DNA of 64,000 nucleotides from Pseudomonas brassicacearum. Its GTDB lineage: Bacteria > Pseudomonadota > Gammaproteobacteria > Pseudomonadales > Pseudomonadaceae. Under the pieces are notes generated by a model. The model ran no database searches. It had not been told where the DNA came from and was given only the letters and a program-made list of their open reading frames with translations. The stretch's first letter is position 1. Each line of letters starts with the position of its first letter. Both the position numbers and the translations under genes were made by a program. The stretch spans positions 434,001-498,000 of the forward strand of contig NZ_MOBK01000001.1 in NCBI RefSeq assembly GCF_003732265.1. Reading direction: 5' to 3'. Below, one piece after another: positions 21,327-29,581 of this stretch.

Positions 21327-22037
21327 GTGGGCAGTATCTATTTGATTCGACATGGCCAGGCCTCCTTTGGTGCAGACGACTATGACGTCCTGTCGCCGAC
21401 CGGTATTCGCCAGGCAGAAATCCTCGGCCAACACCTGGCCGAGCTGGGTATCAGCTTCGATCGCTGCCTCTCGGGCGACCTGCGCCGTCAGCAACATACC
21501 GCCAACAGCGCGCTGGAACAGTATGCCGCCGTAGGCCTGCCGGTGCCGACCCTGGAAATCGATTCCGCCTTCAATGAGTTCGACGCCGACGCGGTAATCC
21601 GCGCGCTGCTGCCGGCCATGCTGGAAGACGAACCCGAGGCCCTCGACATCCTGCGCAACGCCGCGCAAAACCGCGCCGAATTCCAGCGCATCTTTGCCTT
21701 GATCATCGAACGCTGGCTCACCGGATCCTATGACACACCGGGCCTGGAAAGCTGGCTGGGCTTTGTCGAGCGCGTGCAGGGTGGCCTGCAACGAATCCTG
21801 GAAAGCGCCGACAGCACCCAGAAAATCGCCGTGTTTACCTCCGGCGGCACCATTACTGCCCTGCTCCACCTCATTACACAAATGCCTGCCCGGCAGGCAT
21901 TCGAACTGAACTGGCAAATCGTCAACACCTCGCTCAACCACTTGAAGTTTCGTGGTCGCGAGGTGGCGCTGGCTTCCTTCAACAGTCATGCACACCTGCA
22001 ACTGTTGAAGGCCCCGGAACTCATCACGTTTCGCTGA
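21327..22037 (+). CDS. Histidine phosphatase family protein
   Basis: A 236-residue member of the phosphoglycerate-mutase-like superfamily. The phosphate-accepting motif IYLIRHGQAS sits at residues 4-13 and the second His region is FTSGGTITALL near residue 175. GTG 21327 puts the RHG motif at the usual distance from the N-terminus. The enzyme probably dephosphorylates a small molecule or protein; the substrate is unknown, and the mutase annotation often given is not supported by sequence alone. It is followed 64 bp later by the SCP2 gene and may be co-transcribed with it. Confidence 0.85.
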   Translation: MGSIYLIRHGQASFGADDYDVLSPTGIRQAEILGQHLAELGISFDRCLSGDLRRQQHTANSALEQYAAVGLPVPTLEIDSAFNEFDADAVIRALLPAMLEDEPEALDILRNAAQNRAEFQRIFALIIERWLTGSYDTPGLESWLGFVERVQGGLQRILESADSTQKIAVFTSGGTITALLHLITQMPARQAFELNWQIVNTSLNHLKFRGREVALASFNSHAHLQLLKAPELITFR

Positions 22038-22101
22038 GTCCGGATTATTGTGACCCTGGCTGTAATCACCCAGCTCTAATTACCCAAGAAAGGATCGAAC
22101 C

Positions 22102-22416
22102 ATGACCTCCGTAGCTGATGCCGTACAAGCAATGAAAGCCAAGTTCAACCCAGCCGCTGCTGCCGGTCTGGACCTGGTCTTCGGTTTCCGCATCGACGAA
22201 GAAAAGAACTTCTCGCTGATCGTCAAAGACAGCACCTGCGAACTGCAAGAAGGCGTGAACCCTGACGCCCAGGTCACCCTGGTGATGGACGGCGAAACCC
22301 TGGAAGGCATCGTTGACGGTTCGACCGACGGCATGCAAGCGTTCATGGGCGGCAAACTGCGCGCCGAAGGCGACATGATGCTGGCGATGAAACTGTCCGA
22401 GCTGTTCCCGAGCTAA
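22102..22416 (+). CDS. SCP2 sterol-binding domain protein
   Basis: A compact 104-residue single-domain SCP2 protein (MTSVADAVQAMKAKFNPAAAAGLDLVFGFRI ... VDGSTDGMQAFMGGKLRAEGDMMLAMKLSELF). The fold makes a hydrophobic tunnel for acyl-CoA or other lipids. AAAGGA is a good ribosome site ahead of ATG 22102. Two strong hairpins follow the stop codon. The specific ligand is unknown. Confidence 0.9.
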   Translation: MTSVADAVQAMKAKFNPAAAAGLDLVFGFRIDEEKNFSLIVKDSTCELQEGVNPDAQVTLVMDGETLEGIVDGSTDGMQAFMGGKLRAEGDMMLAMKLSELFPS

Positions 22417-22422
22417 GACGAC

Positions 22423-22489
22423 GGCTCCCGGTCTTCGGGAGCCTGTCTGACTATCAACGAATCCCGCCCCTTGTGGCGGGATTCGTCGT
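22423..22489 (+). terminator. Tandem hairpin terminator after the SCP2 gene
   Basis: Hairpin 1 is GGCTCCCG-GTCTT-CGGGAGCC (22423-22443). Hairpin 2 is CGAATCCCGCC-CCTTGT-GGCGGGATTCG (22458-22485), followed by TCGTTTT. The second has the better rho-independent form. Confidence 0.75.
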
Positions 22490-22599
22490 TTTCCGCCTCC
22501 GGAAAACGGCCCCCTGCGGATTCACCGTCTATATTCCTTCTGGCCGCCTGCGTCAGACATCGGCTGTTTGCCCCCGACCCCATTGCGCGGAGCACGGCC

Positions 22600-24558
22600 A
22601 TGAGCCCACCTGACGACCCTGACGGTTTTAATCGCCGACGTGTACTGCAAGGCCTTTCGGCAGGTGCTGTCGGTGCCTGGATCAGCCCGCTTTTCGCAGG
22701 GAGTAAAACCATGCCCGATACCCCCGCCGACCTCATCCTGTACAACGGACGCCTGCACACCGTTGACCGCAAGAAACCCCAGGCCAGCGCCGTAGCGATC
22801 AAGGACGGACGCTTTGTGGTGGTCGGCAGCGATGCCCAGGCCATGGCCTTGCAAGGCCCGGGTACGCAGATCATCGACCTGCACGGTCGCACGGTGATTC
22901 CCGGCCTCAACGACTCGCACCTGCACCTGATCCGCGGTGGCCTCAATTACAACCTCGAACTGCGCTGGGAAGGCGTGCCGTCACTGGTCGATGCCTTGCG
23001 CATGCTCAAGGACCAGGCCGATCGCACGCCCACGCCACAATGGGTGCGGGTGGTCGGTGGCTGGAACGAATTCCAGTTTGCCGAGAAGCGTCTGCCAACG
23101 ATTGATGAACTGAACAAGGCCGCACCGGACACTCCGGTGTTTGTCCTGCACCTCTACGACCGCGCCCTGCTCAATCGCGCCGCCCTGAAAGTGGTCGGTT
23201 ACACCCGCGACACGCCGAACCCGCCGGGTGGTGAAATCCAGCGCGACGCCAACGGCGACCCGACCGGCATGCTGATCGCCCGACCCAACGCGATGATCCT
23301 GTATTCGACCCTGGCCAAGGGGCCAAAACTGCCGCTGGAATACCAGGTCAACTCGACCCGCCAGTTCATGCGCGAGCTCAATCGCCTGGGCATCACCAGC
23401 GCCATCGATGCCGGCGGCGGTTATCAGAACTACCCGGACGACTATCAGGTCATTCAGCAACTGGCCAAAGACCAACAACTCACCGTGCGCATCGCCTACA
23501 ACCTGTTCACCCAGAAACCCAAGGAAGAACTGAGCGACTTCAAGAACTGGACCAGCACTTCACACTACGGCCAGGGTGACGATTTCCTGCGGCATAACGG
23601 TGCCGGGGAAATGCTGGTGTTCTCAGCAGCGGATTTCGAAGACTTCCTCGAACCGCGCCCGGACCTGCCGCAAACCATGGAGCAGGAACTGGAACCGGTG
23701 GTTCGGCATCTGGTGGAGCAACGCTGGCCGTTTCGCTTGCACGCGACGTATAACGAATCCATCAGCCGCATGCTCGACGTGTTCGAGAAGGTCAATCGCG
23801 ACATTCCGTTCAACGGTCTTCCGTGGTTTTTCGACCACGCCGAAACGATCACGCCGCAAAACATCGAACGGGTCAAAGCCTTGGGCGGCGGCATTGCGAT
23901 TCAGGACCGGATGGCGTTTCAGGGCGAGTATTTCGTCGACCGATACGGTGCCAAAGCCGCCGAACACACCCCGCCCATCGCTCGTATGCTCGCCGAAGGC
24001 CTTCCGGTCGGCGCCGGCACCGATGCCACCCGCGTTTCCAGCTACAACCCCTGGACGTCGATGTATTGGCTGGTCAGTGGCCGCACGGTCGGTGGCCTGG
24101 AGCTGTACCCGCAAGGCCTGAGCCGCGACACGGCGCTGGAACTGTTCACCCATGGCAGTGCCTGGTTCTCTTCCGAGCAGGGCAAGAAAGGCATGATCAA
24201 AGTCGGGCAACTGGCTGACTTGATTGCACTGTCGGCGGACTACTTCCACATCGAGGATGAAGCGATCAAATGGATCGAGTCGGTGCTGACCATTGTCGAC
24301 GGCAAGATTGTCCACGGCACCCACGAGTTCGAAAAACTCGGGCCGCCGCCGATCCCTGTGGTGCCGGAATGGTCGCCGGTGACCAAGGTGCCGGGGCACT
24401 GGAAACATCTGACGCCGATGACCGCGCAGGTTCACCAATGCGCCGGTGCCTGCGCGGTGCATGCCCACAGCCATGAGCGGGCGCGGATGTCGTCAGCGCC
24501 CGTCAGTGACTTTCAGGGATTCTGGGGCGCGTTTGGTTGTTCGTGTTTTGCGTTTTGA
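22600..24558 (+). CDS. Tat-exported amidohydrolase (YtcJ-like)
   Basis: A 652-residue member of the amidohydrolase-3 family. The N-terminus has a twin-arginine signal (FNRRRVLQGLSAGAVGAWISPLFAG, about 10-34). Metal-site segments include DSHLHLIRGG, the FDHAET stretch and GAGTDATR. The C-terminus carries a Cys/His-rich tail (CAGACAVHAHSHERAR and GCSCF), which is unusual for the family. ATG 22600 gives the complete Tat signal; an in-frame start at 22471 lies in the terminator of the previous gene. The substrate cannot be named. It appears monocistronic. Confidence 0.83.
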   Translation: MSPPDDPDGFNRRRVLQGLSAGAVGAWISPLFAGSKTMPDTPADLILYNGRLHTVDRKKPQASAVAIKDGRFVVVGSDAQAMALQGPGTQIIDLHGRTVIPGLNDSHLHLIRGGLNYNLELRWEGVPSLVDALRMLKDQADRTPTPQWVRVVGGWNEFQFAEKRLPTIDELNKAAPDTPVFVLHLYDRALLNRAALKVVGYTRDTPNPPGGEIQRDANGDPTGMLIARPNAMILYSTLAKGPKLPLEYQVNSTRQFMRELNRLGITSAIDAGGGYQNYPDDYQVIQQLAKDQQLTVRIAYNLFTQKPKEELSDFKNWTSTSHYGQGDDFLRHNGAGEMLVFSAADFEDFLEPRPDLPQTMEQELEPVVRHLVEQRWPFRLHATYNESISRMLDVFEKVNRDIPFNGLPWFFDHAETITPQNIERVKALGGGIAIQDRMAFQGEYFVDRYGAKAAEHTPPIARMLAEGLPVGAGTDATRVSSYNPWTSMYWLVSGRTVGGLELYPQGLSRDTALELFTHGSAWFSSEQGKKGMIKVGQLADLIALSADYFHIEDEAIKWIESVLTIVDGKIVHGTHEFEKLGPPPIPVVPEWSPVTKVPGHWKHLTPMTAQVHQCAGACAVHAHSHERARMSSAPVSDFQGFWGAFGCSCFAF

Positions 24559-24587
24559 ACAACGATTCTGCAAACACCGACACTCCA

Positions 24588-24680
24588 ATGTGGGAGCGGG
24601 CTTGCTCGCGAAGGCGTAGTGTCAGTCGACATCAATGTTGAATGGTACGACGCCTTCGCGAGCAAGCCCGCTCCCACATT
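24588..24680. repeat. REP pair, stems pointing outward
   Basis: GGGAGCGGGCTTGCTCGCG and its inverse with a spacer carrying GTGTCAGTCGACATCAATGT. It lies between the amidohydrolase and the LysR gene. Confidence 0.92.
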
Positions 24681-24781
24681 GAGTCTGCGTTGGGCTGGAA
24701 ATGGTTGCAGTGTAGTGCGCACACCTCGCCACCGGGTGGGAGTGCTCCTACAATGCTCGCACTTCCCGCACCGGCCGCCCC

Positions 24782-25645
24782 ATGGACATCGACCTCGCCC
24801 GCACCTTTCTGGAAATCGTTCGCCACGGCAGCCTCGCCGCCGCAGCTGAAAAGCTCCACGTCACCCAGACCGCGATCACCGCGCGCGTGCAGAAGCTTGA
24901 AAGCCAGCTCGGCAGCACGCTGTTCGTGCGCAACCGTGCCGGCGCGCGCCTGACGTCCAATGGCGAGGCCTTTGTGGTGTACGCCAATCAACTGGTCGAG
25001 ACCTGGGAAGCGGCGCGTCGGGATTTGCCGTTGCCTGAGGGTTACCGCGATGTGCTGCACATCGGTGGCGAGGTCAGCCTGTGCAACCCATTAATGCTCA
25101 GTTGGGCCGGTGAGTTGCGCGAGAAGATTCCCAGCCACGCCTTGCGCATGGAAATCCGCGACGGCGAAAACCTCTTGCGGCAACTGGAACTGGGCGTACT
25201 CGATGCCGCGCTGGTCTATCAGCCGGAGTACTGGCCGCGCTTGCAGGTCGAGCAGGTACTGGAAGAAAAACTGGTGCAGGTGCGCCTCGCCGGCAAACCC
25301 GATCCTTACGTGTACATCGACTGGGGTCCGGACTTCCGACGCCAACACGATGCAGCCCTGCCGGAAAAAGCCAAAGCCCCGCTGAGCTTCAACCTTGGCC
25401 CACTGGCTTTGCAGTACATCCTCGAAAATGGCGGCAGCGGCTATTTCCGCACCCGCGTGGTCCGCAGTTACCTGGAAAGCGGTGTACTGGAAGCCGTACC
25501 CAAAGCCCCGGAGTTCAGTTACCCGACCTACCTGGTGTATTCGCGTGATCGTGACTCGGCGACCCTGCAACAGGCTTTCGATTTGCTGCGTGAATTGATC
25601 CGGTCCGATGAAGACTGGTCGCAGCGCTGGAATCCGCTGACCTGA
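24782..25645 (+). CDS. LysR-family transcriptional regulator
   Basis: A 287-residue regulator with the LysR winged helix-turn-helix at the very start (DIDLARTFLEIVRHGSLAAAAEKLHVTQTAITARVQKLE, residues 2-40), followed by a periplasmic-binding-like effector domain (about 90-285). It is slightly shorter than typical (~300). The target is unclear: it lies between a Tat amidohydrolase and the hydroxylase/SRPBCC operon, both in the same orientation, so no divergent partner points to a regulon. Confidence 0.88.
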   Translation: MDIDLARTFLEIVRHGSLAAAAEKLHVTQTAITARVQKLESQLGSTLFVRNRAGARLTSNGEAFVVYANQLVETWEAARRDLPLPEGYRDVLHIGGEVSLCNPLMLSWAGELREKIPSHALRMEIRDGENLLRQLELGVLDAALVYQPEYWPRLQVEQVLEEKLVQVRLAGKPDPYVYIDWGPDFRRQHDAALPEKAKAPLSFNLGPLALQYILENGGSGYFRTRVVRSYLESGVLEAVPKAPEFSYPTYLVYSRDRDSATLQQAFDLLRELIRSDEDWSQRWNPLT

Positions 25646-25744
25646 GCACACCGGATCATGGCGTTTGTGTCCTCTAAGTAGCGCCAGCCTTTGCAGGGAG
25701 ATCAGCTAATCTGCTGGTTATAACAATAAGCAGAGGTGAACGCA

Positions 25745-26890
25745 GTGAGGCAGACCACCCAAGACTTCCGCAGCCGCTATCGCGCCGCTATACACCCCCT
25801 CTACAACCCCTGGCTGCACGGCGCGTTTGTGCTGGTTTTCGGGGTGCTGGCCATTGGTGGATTCTGGAGCACCGTGCATCAGGTCACCCCGCTGGAATGG
25901 CTGGCGGTGCCGATCACGCTGCTGTTTTTCAACTTCGGCGTGTACAAGGTGCATCGAGAGCTGGGGCATCACAAAAAGAGCTTCGCGCGGATGTTCTACG
26001 CCCGCCACGCCGGCGACCATCACAGCTTTTTCGCCCCCGGCCACATGACCTACGACAGCGCCCGGGACTGGCGGGTGATTCTGTTTCCAGCCTGGTTGAT
26101 CGTGGTGCATACCGTGGTCATTACCCTGCCCCTGTGGTGGGTGCTGGGTCGCTTCGATACCAACGTCGCCGGCTTGTTTGGCGGCTGTCTGGTGCTCGGC
26201 TACCTGACCTATGAAGTGTTTCATGCCTGCGAACACTTGCCGCCCGACAACCCGATCACACGGTTGCCATGGATTCGCCAGATGCGCCTCCTGCATGAGC
26301 TCCATCACCGCCGCGAGTTGATGCAGGAACGTAACTTCAACATCGTGTTTCCGCTGATGGATTACCTGTTCGGCACCCTGTACTGGGAACCGGAACATGA
26401 CCCCTTGCCCTTGACGAGAACGCCCATGACCCGCATGCAGCACCAGATCGTAATCGCTGGAACCCCGATTGACGTGCTGGCCTACGCGAGCACCGTCACC
26501 CGTTGGCCGGAGTGGCATCCGTCGTCCCTCAAGATCGACGGCCAGGCCGGGCCGCTGCACGCCGGCTCGCGGTTCGAGGAGGACATCCGGGCCGGCGGGC
26601 GCGACGGGCACTTGAGCTGGGAGGTCAACGAATACCTGCCGGGGCGCCGTTGGAGTGCCCAGGCGCGGGGCGATCACGGGTTGTCGCTGGTGGTGACTTA
26701 CGAATGCGCGGCCGAGGGCGACGGCACGCAATTTATCCGCACGCTGGAGTATCAATTCGCGGGGATTGCGATGCGCATCGCCAATCAGCTGTTACTCAAG
26801 CGGCGCATCGAGCGGGAATCCGCCGAATCGATGCTGGCCTTGCGCGAGATGGCGCAAAAACAACTGACATCTGCCGGAGCCCATGTGTGA
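25745..26890 (+). CDS. Fatty-acid-hydroxylase-like membrane protein fused to SRPBCC domain
   Basis: A 381-residue two-part protein. The N-terminal half (about 20-220) has four membrane stretches and clustered His motifs of the sterol desaturase/fatty acid hydroxylase kind: HRELGHH (70-76), HAGDHH (88-93), HACEH (160-164) and HELHH (184-188), which would hold a di-iron centre. The C-terminal part (about 231-375, MQHQIVIAGTPIDVLAYAS onward) is an SRPBCC/polyketide-cyclase-like ligand-binding domain. GTG 25745 has AGAGG 8 nt upstream and is preferred over GTG 25736, which overlaps it. ATG at about 26427 could restart the SRPBCC domain. The stop overlaps the next gene (GTGTGA). Confidence 0.75.
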   Translation: MRQTTQDFRSRYRAAIHPLYNPWLHGAFVLVFGVLAIGGFWSTVHQVTPLEWLAVPITLLFFNFGVYKVHRELGHHKKSFARMFYARHAGDHHSFFAPGHMTYDSARDWRVILFPAWLIVVHTVVITLPLWWVLGRFDTNVAGLFGGCLVLGYLTYEVFHACEHLPPDNPITRLPWIRQMRLLHELHHRRELMQERNFNIVFPLMDYLFGTLYWEPEHDPLPLTRTPMTRMQHQIVIAGTPIDVLAYASTVTRWPEWHPSSLKIDGQAGPLHAGSRFEEDIRAGGRDGHLSWEVNEYLPGRRWSAQARGDHGLSLVVTYECAAEGDGTQFIRTLEYQFAGIAMRIANQLLLKRRIERESAESMLALREMAQKQLTSAGAHV

Positions 26891-27978
26891 GAAGACTCAT
26901 CAAGTTCCGGCATCTGGTGTTACTGCTCTTGATTGCCCTGTGTGCCTTCCTGTTGCTGTTCCCGACCAAAGTTCGCCCGGTGGCATGGAACCCGCCGCCG
27001 GCGCCCTCCCTCACCAGCGGCGTCTACGCAGACAATGAACGCCTCAAAGGCGTGGAGCGTGTCGGCCCGGCTGACATCGAGGGACCGGAAGCCCTGCTGC
27101 TGGAGAGCGACACACTGATCACTGGCCTGCATGACGGCCGGTTGATTCGCACCAGCCTCGACGGCAAACAAACCAAAGTACTGGCCGATACCGGCGGCAG
27201 ACCGTTGGGCCTGGCGCGTCACCCTAATGGCTTGCTGGTCGTCGCGGACGGGGTCAAAGGGCTGCTATCGCTGGATGCCCAGGGTCAGTTGATTCCTTTG
27301 AGCACCACGGCGGGCGGCGTGCCTTTTGGTTTTACCGATGACGTGGCCATCGACAAGGCCGGGCATTTCGCCTATTTCAGCGATGCTTCCAGCCGTTGGG
27401 GATACGGCAAGGATGGCGAGGCGATCATCGAACATGGCGGCGACGGCCGTTTATTGCGCTATGACTTTCAGACCGGCAAGACCGATGTGTTGCTGGACAA
27501 GCTCGAGTTTGCCAACGGCGTGACGCTGGGGCCGGACGACGCCTTTGTGCTGGTCAACGAAACCGGCGCTTACCGAATCAGCCGCTTCTGGCTGACCGGG
27601 CCGAAAGCCGGCACGCACGACCTGTTTATCGACAACTTGCCGGGGCTGCCGGACAACCTCTCGTTCAACGGCCGCGACCGGTTCTGGGTCGCGCTCTATT
27701 CACCGCGCAACGGCTTGCTCGACCGCACGGCACCGCACCCGTTCGTGCGCAAGATGATTGTCCGGGCGCTGAAGGTGCTGCCCAAACCGGTGGAGAACCG
27801 GGCTTTTGCCATCGGGCTGGATGTGGACGGCAAGGTGATTGCCAATCTGCAGGACGGCAGCAGCGGTAGTTATTCGCCGATCACGACGGTGCGCGAGTAC
27901 GGGGACTGGCTGTATTTCGGGTCGCTGAAGGCGAAAAACATGGCCCGTTTACCACTCGCCACCGCCCTTCAGAAATAA
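26887..27978 (+). CDS. Strictosidine-synthase-like / SMP-30 beta-propeller protein
   Basis: A 363-residue protein with an N-terminal membrane anchor or signal (about 6-24, RHLVLLLLIALCAFLLLF) and a six-bladed propeller of the strictosidine synthase-like family. The diagnostic segment is FSDASSRWGYG...GRLLRYDFQTGKTDVLLDKLEFANGV. Bacterial members are probably lactonase- or esterase-like and are not alkaloid synthases. GTG 26887 overlaps the stop of the preceding gene by 3 bp, so the two are translationally coupled and probably act on the same lipid-like substrate. A longer in-frame start at 26503 lies inside the upstream gene and is rejected. Confidence 0.82.
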   Translation: MRRLIKFRHLVLLLLIALCAFLLLFPTKVRPVAWNPPPAPSLTSGVYADNERLKGVERVGPADIEGPEALLLESDTLITGLHDGRLIRTSLDGKQTKVLADTGGRPLGLARHPNGLLVVADGVKGLLSLDAQGQLIPLSTTAGGVPFGFTDDVAIDKAGHFAYFSDASSRWGYGKDGEAIIEHGGDGRLLRYDFQTGKTDVLLDKLEFANGVTLGPDDAFVLVNETGAYRISRFWLTGPKAGTHDLFIDNLPGLPDNLSFNGRDRFWVALYSPRNGLLDRTAPHPFVRKMIVRALKVLPKPVENRAFAIGLDVDGKVIANLQDGSSGSYSPITTVREYGDWLYFGSLKAKNMARLPLATALQK

Positions 27979-27988
27979 CATAGATCGA

Positions 27989-28080
27989 ATGTGGGAGCGG
28001 GCTTGCTCGCGAAGGCGGTGTGTCAGTCGCCATCAATGTTGAATGACACGACGCCTTCGCGAGCAAGCCCGCTCCTACAG
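27989..28080. repeat. REP pair, stems pointing outward
   Basis: Canonical outward pair; the spacer has GTGTGTCAGTCGCCATCAATGT. The right stem ends CCCGCTCCTAC, one base different from the usual CCCAC. Confidence 0.92.
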
Positions 28081-28094
28081 GGGATTTGTGTGGG

Positions 28095-28259
28095 TTATTC
28101 GGGATCTGGGTCGTCAGCCTTTTCTTCACGCTCGCGCAAAGGGTCATCATCCTCGACATCTGGATGGGTCGTGATGTGGTTCGGGCTCAACGGCTCGGGA
28201 TGAGTCGGGATCGGGTCGTACCCGCCCTGCTCTTCACTCGGGAATCTGGGATTGGACAT
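28095..28259 (-). CDS. Small acidic hydrophilic protein, 54 residues
   Basis: An ATG at 28259 with AGAGG seven nt upstream opens a 54-codon frame (MSNPRFPSEEQGGYDPIPTH ...) rich in Asp, Glu and Pro, ending EEKADDPDPE. No membrane segment, Cys or known domain is visible; it is likely disordered. Its stop at 28095 is 15 bp from the REP pair. It is on the same strand as the DUF465 gene upstream but separated from it by 108 bp. I do not recognise the family. Confidence 0.55.
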   Translation of the reverse strand: MSNPRFPSEEQGGYDPIPTHPEPLSPNHITTHPDVEDDDPLREREEKADDPDPE

Positions 28260-28367
28260 ATGGCACCTCTCAGTGAGTCGTTAACGAAGACTCATGACAT
28301 TCGAGGTGCCGGGTTTGATGCCGTTCCACTTTTCAGTCACCGGTCGTCGGTGACTCGGTACGACGCG

Positions 28368-28610
28368 TCAGGACGATGCCTGCAATTGCTGGACGATCTT
28401 GTCCTTGACCAATAAGCGATGTTCCTTGAGCTTCTTCAACTGGTCATCACTGGGCGCGTCGGATTTCGCGGTCTCGGCCTTCACCACTTCAGCGTCCGCC
28501 TGGGAATATTTGTTGATCAGCGAATCCAATAACGGATCCTTGGTGCGTCTTTGCTGGATCTCTTCCTTTGATACCTTCAAGTCCTGATACAGGTCATGGT
28601 TCACCGGCAT
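28368..28610 (-). CDS. DUF465 (YdcH-like) small helical protein
   Basis: An 80-residue protein beginning MPVNHDLYQDLKVSKEEIQQRR. The pattern LLDSLINKYSQADAEVVKAE ... LKKLKEHRLLVKDKIVQQL matches the DUF465/YdcH two-helix coiled-coil family, whose function is unknown. ATG 28610 has GGAGG at proper distance; a start at 28640 would include that ribosome site. It is divergent from the DUF4142 gene. Confidence 0.8.
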   Translation of the reverse strand: MPVNHDLYQDLKVSKEEIQQRRTKDPLLDSLINKYSQADAEVVKAETAKSDAPSDDQLKKLKEHRLLVKDKIVQQLQASS

Positions 28611-28828
28611 GGAACACCTCCGTTTGATGATCGGTAGCAAACGCGATCGATTGCGTTCACCAACTATCAGAATGGCCTTGGTTTACGCGTTCTGTCGACC
28701 ACCTGTCAGACCAGCGGTGTCCGTTCGTCGTCCTGTCGCAAATGCGATAAAACCTTTGCCCGGGCGCCAGCCTCCACTGAGTAACGATCCACCGGATCGC
28801 CTACCCAAACCTGTGTGGAGAATGACCA

Positions 28829-29350
28829 ATGGACGGATTCACCCTGCGCCACCTCGCCCTGGCCGTCGCCTTGTGCAGCAGCATGGGCACGGCATTTGCC
28901 GCCACCTCCAATGATTTCGTCGACAAGGCAACCGCCGGCGGCATTGCCGAGATCGAAACCAGCCGCCTGGCGCTGGAAAAAAGCGCTTCGGCCGACGTCA
29001 AGGCGTTTGCCAACATGATGATCACCGATCATTCCAAGGCCAACGATGAACTGGCGGCCCTGGCGAAAAAGAACGACATCGAGGTGCCGGACTCGACGAC
29101 GCTGGTCAAGCAGGCCAAGGAGAAAATTCTCGACATGCGCGATGAGTCCTTCGACGCGGCGTACGCCAACAACCAGGTGAAAGCCCACGAAGACACCATC
29201 GAGTTGTTCAAGAAAGAAGCCAACACCGTGACGGACGACAAGGTTAAAGGCGCCACCGCATTGAAAGGTTTCGCGCAACAAATGCTGCCTGCCTTGGAAA
29301 AACACTTGGCAATGGCGAAAAAACTCCAGGCAGCTCATCCGGATAAGTAA
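28829..29350 (+). CDS. Exported DUF4142 protein
   Basis: A 173-residue protein with a Sec signal (residues about 1-25, LALAVALCSSMGTAFAA) and a helical DUF4142 domain (ferritin-like fold), including SNDFVDKATAGGIAEIETSRLALEKSASADVKAFANMMITDHSKANDEL. Such proteins are periplasmic and often stress-induced; the biochemical role is unknown. A strong terminator follows immediately. It is the last gene before the stressosome module but is not co-transcribed with it. Confidence 0.88.
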   Translation: MDGFTLRHLALAVALCSSMGTAFAATSNDFVDKATAGGIAEIETSRLALEKSASADVKAFANMMITDHSKANDELAALAKKNDIEVPDSTTLVKQAKEKILDMRDESFDAAYANNQVKAHEDTIELFKKEANTVTDDKVKGATALKGFAQQMLPALEKHLAMAKKLQAAHPDK

Positions 29351-29360
29351 ATACACGGAA

Positions 29361-29388
29361 AAGACCGCAGATGCGGTCTTTTTTTTGC
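29361..29388 (+). terminator. Intrinsic terminator after the DUF4142 gene
   Basis: Perfect 8-bp stem AAGACCGC / GCGGTCTT with loop AGAT, followed by at least six T residues. Confidence 0.92.
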
Positions 29389-29581
29389 CTTTGGAACACC
29401 CTGAAACCAGTCAAAAAATCGCCACCTGAAGCAGTGCCGTCTAGAGTTACCGGGCAACTCACCGCCGTAACGATAAAAACCTGCGCAAAACGAACAACTA
29501 TTTCATTCGGCAAAGGTCACTGCTTTCACGCCGGTCGTTTTTCACAGGGAATCGGCAAAGACTCATTAGGAGCGTTAGGAA

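Noticed and set aside
28335..28355. Hairpin AGTCACCG/CGGTGACT as terminator of the DUF465 gene
   Set aside because: The 8-bp stem is real, but no T-tract follows on either strand, so a terminator call is not supported.
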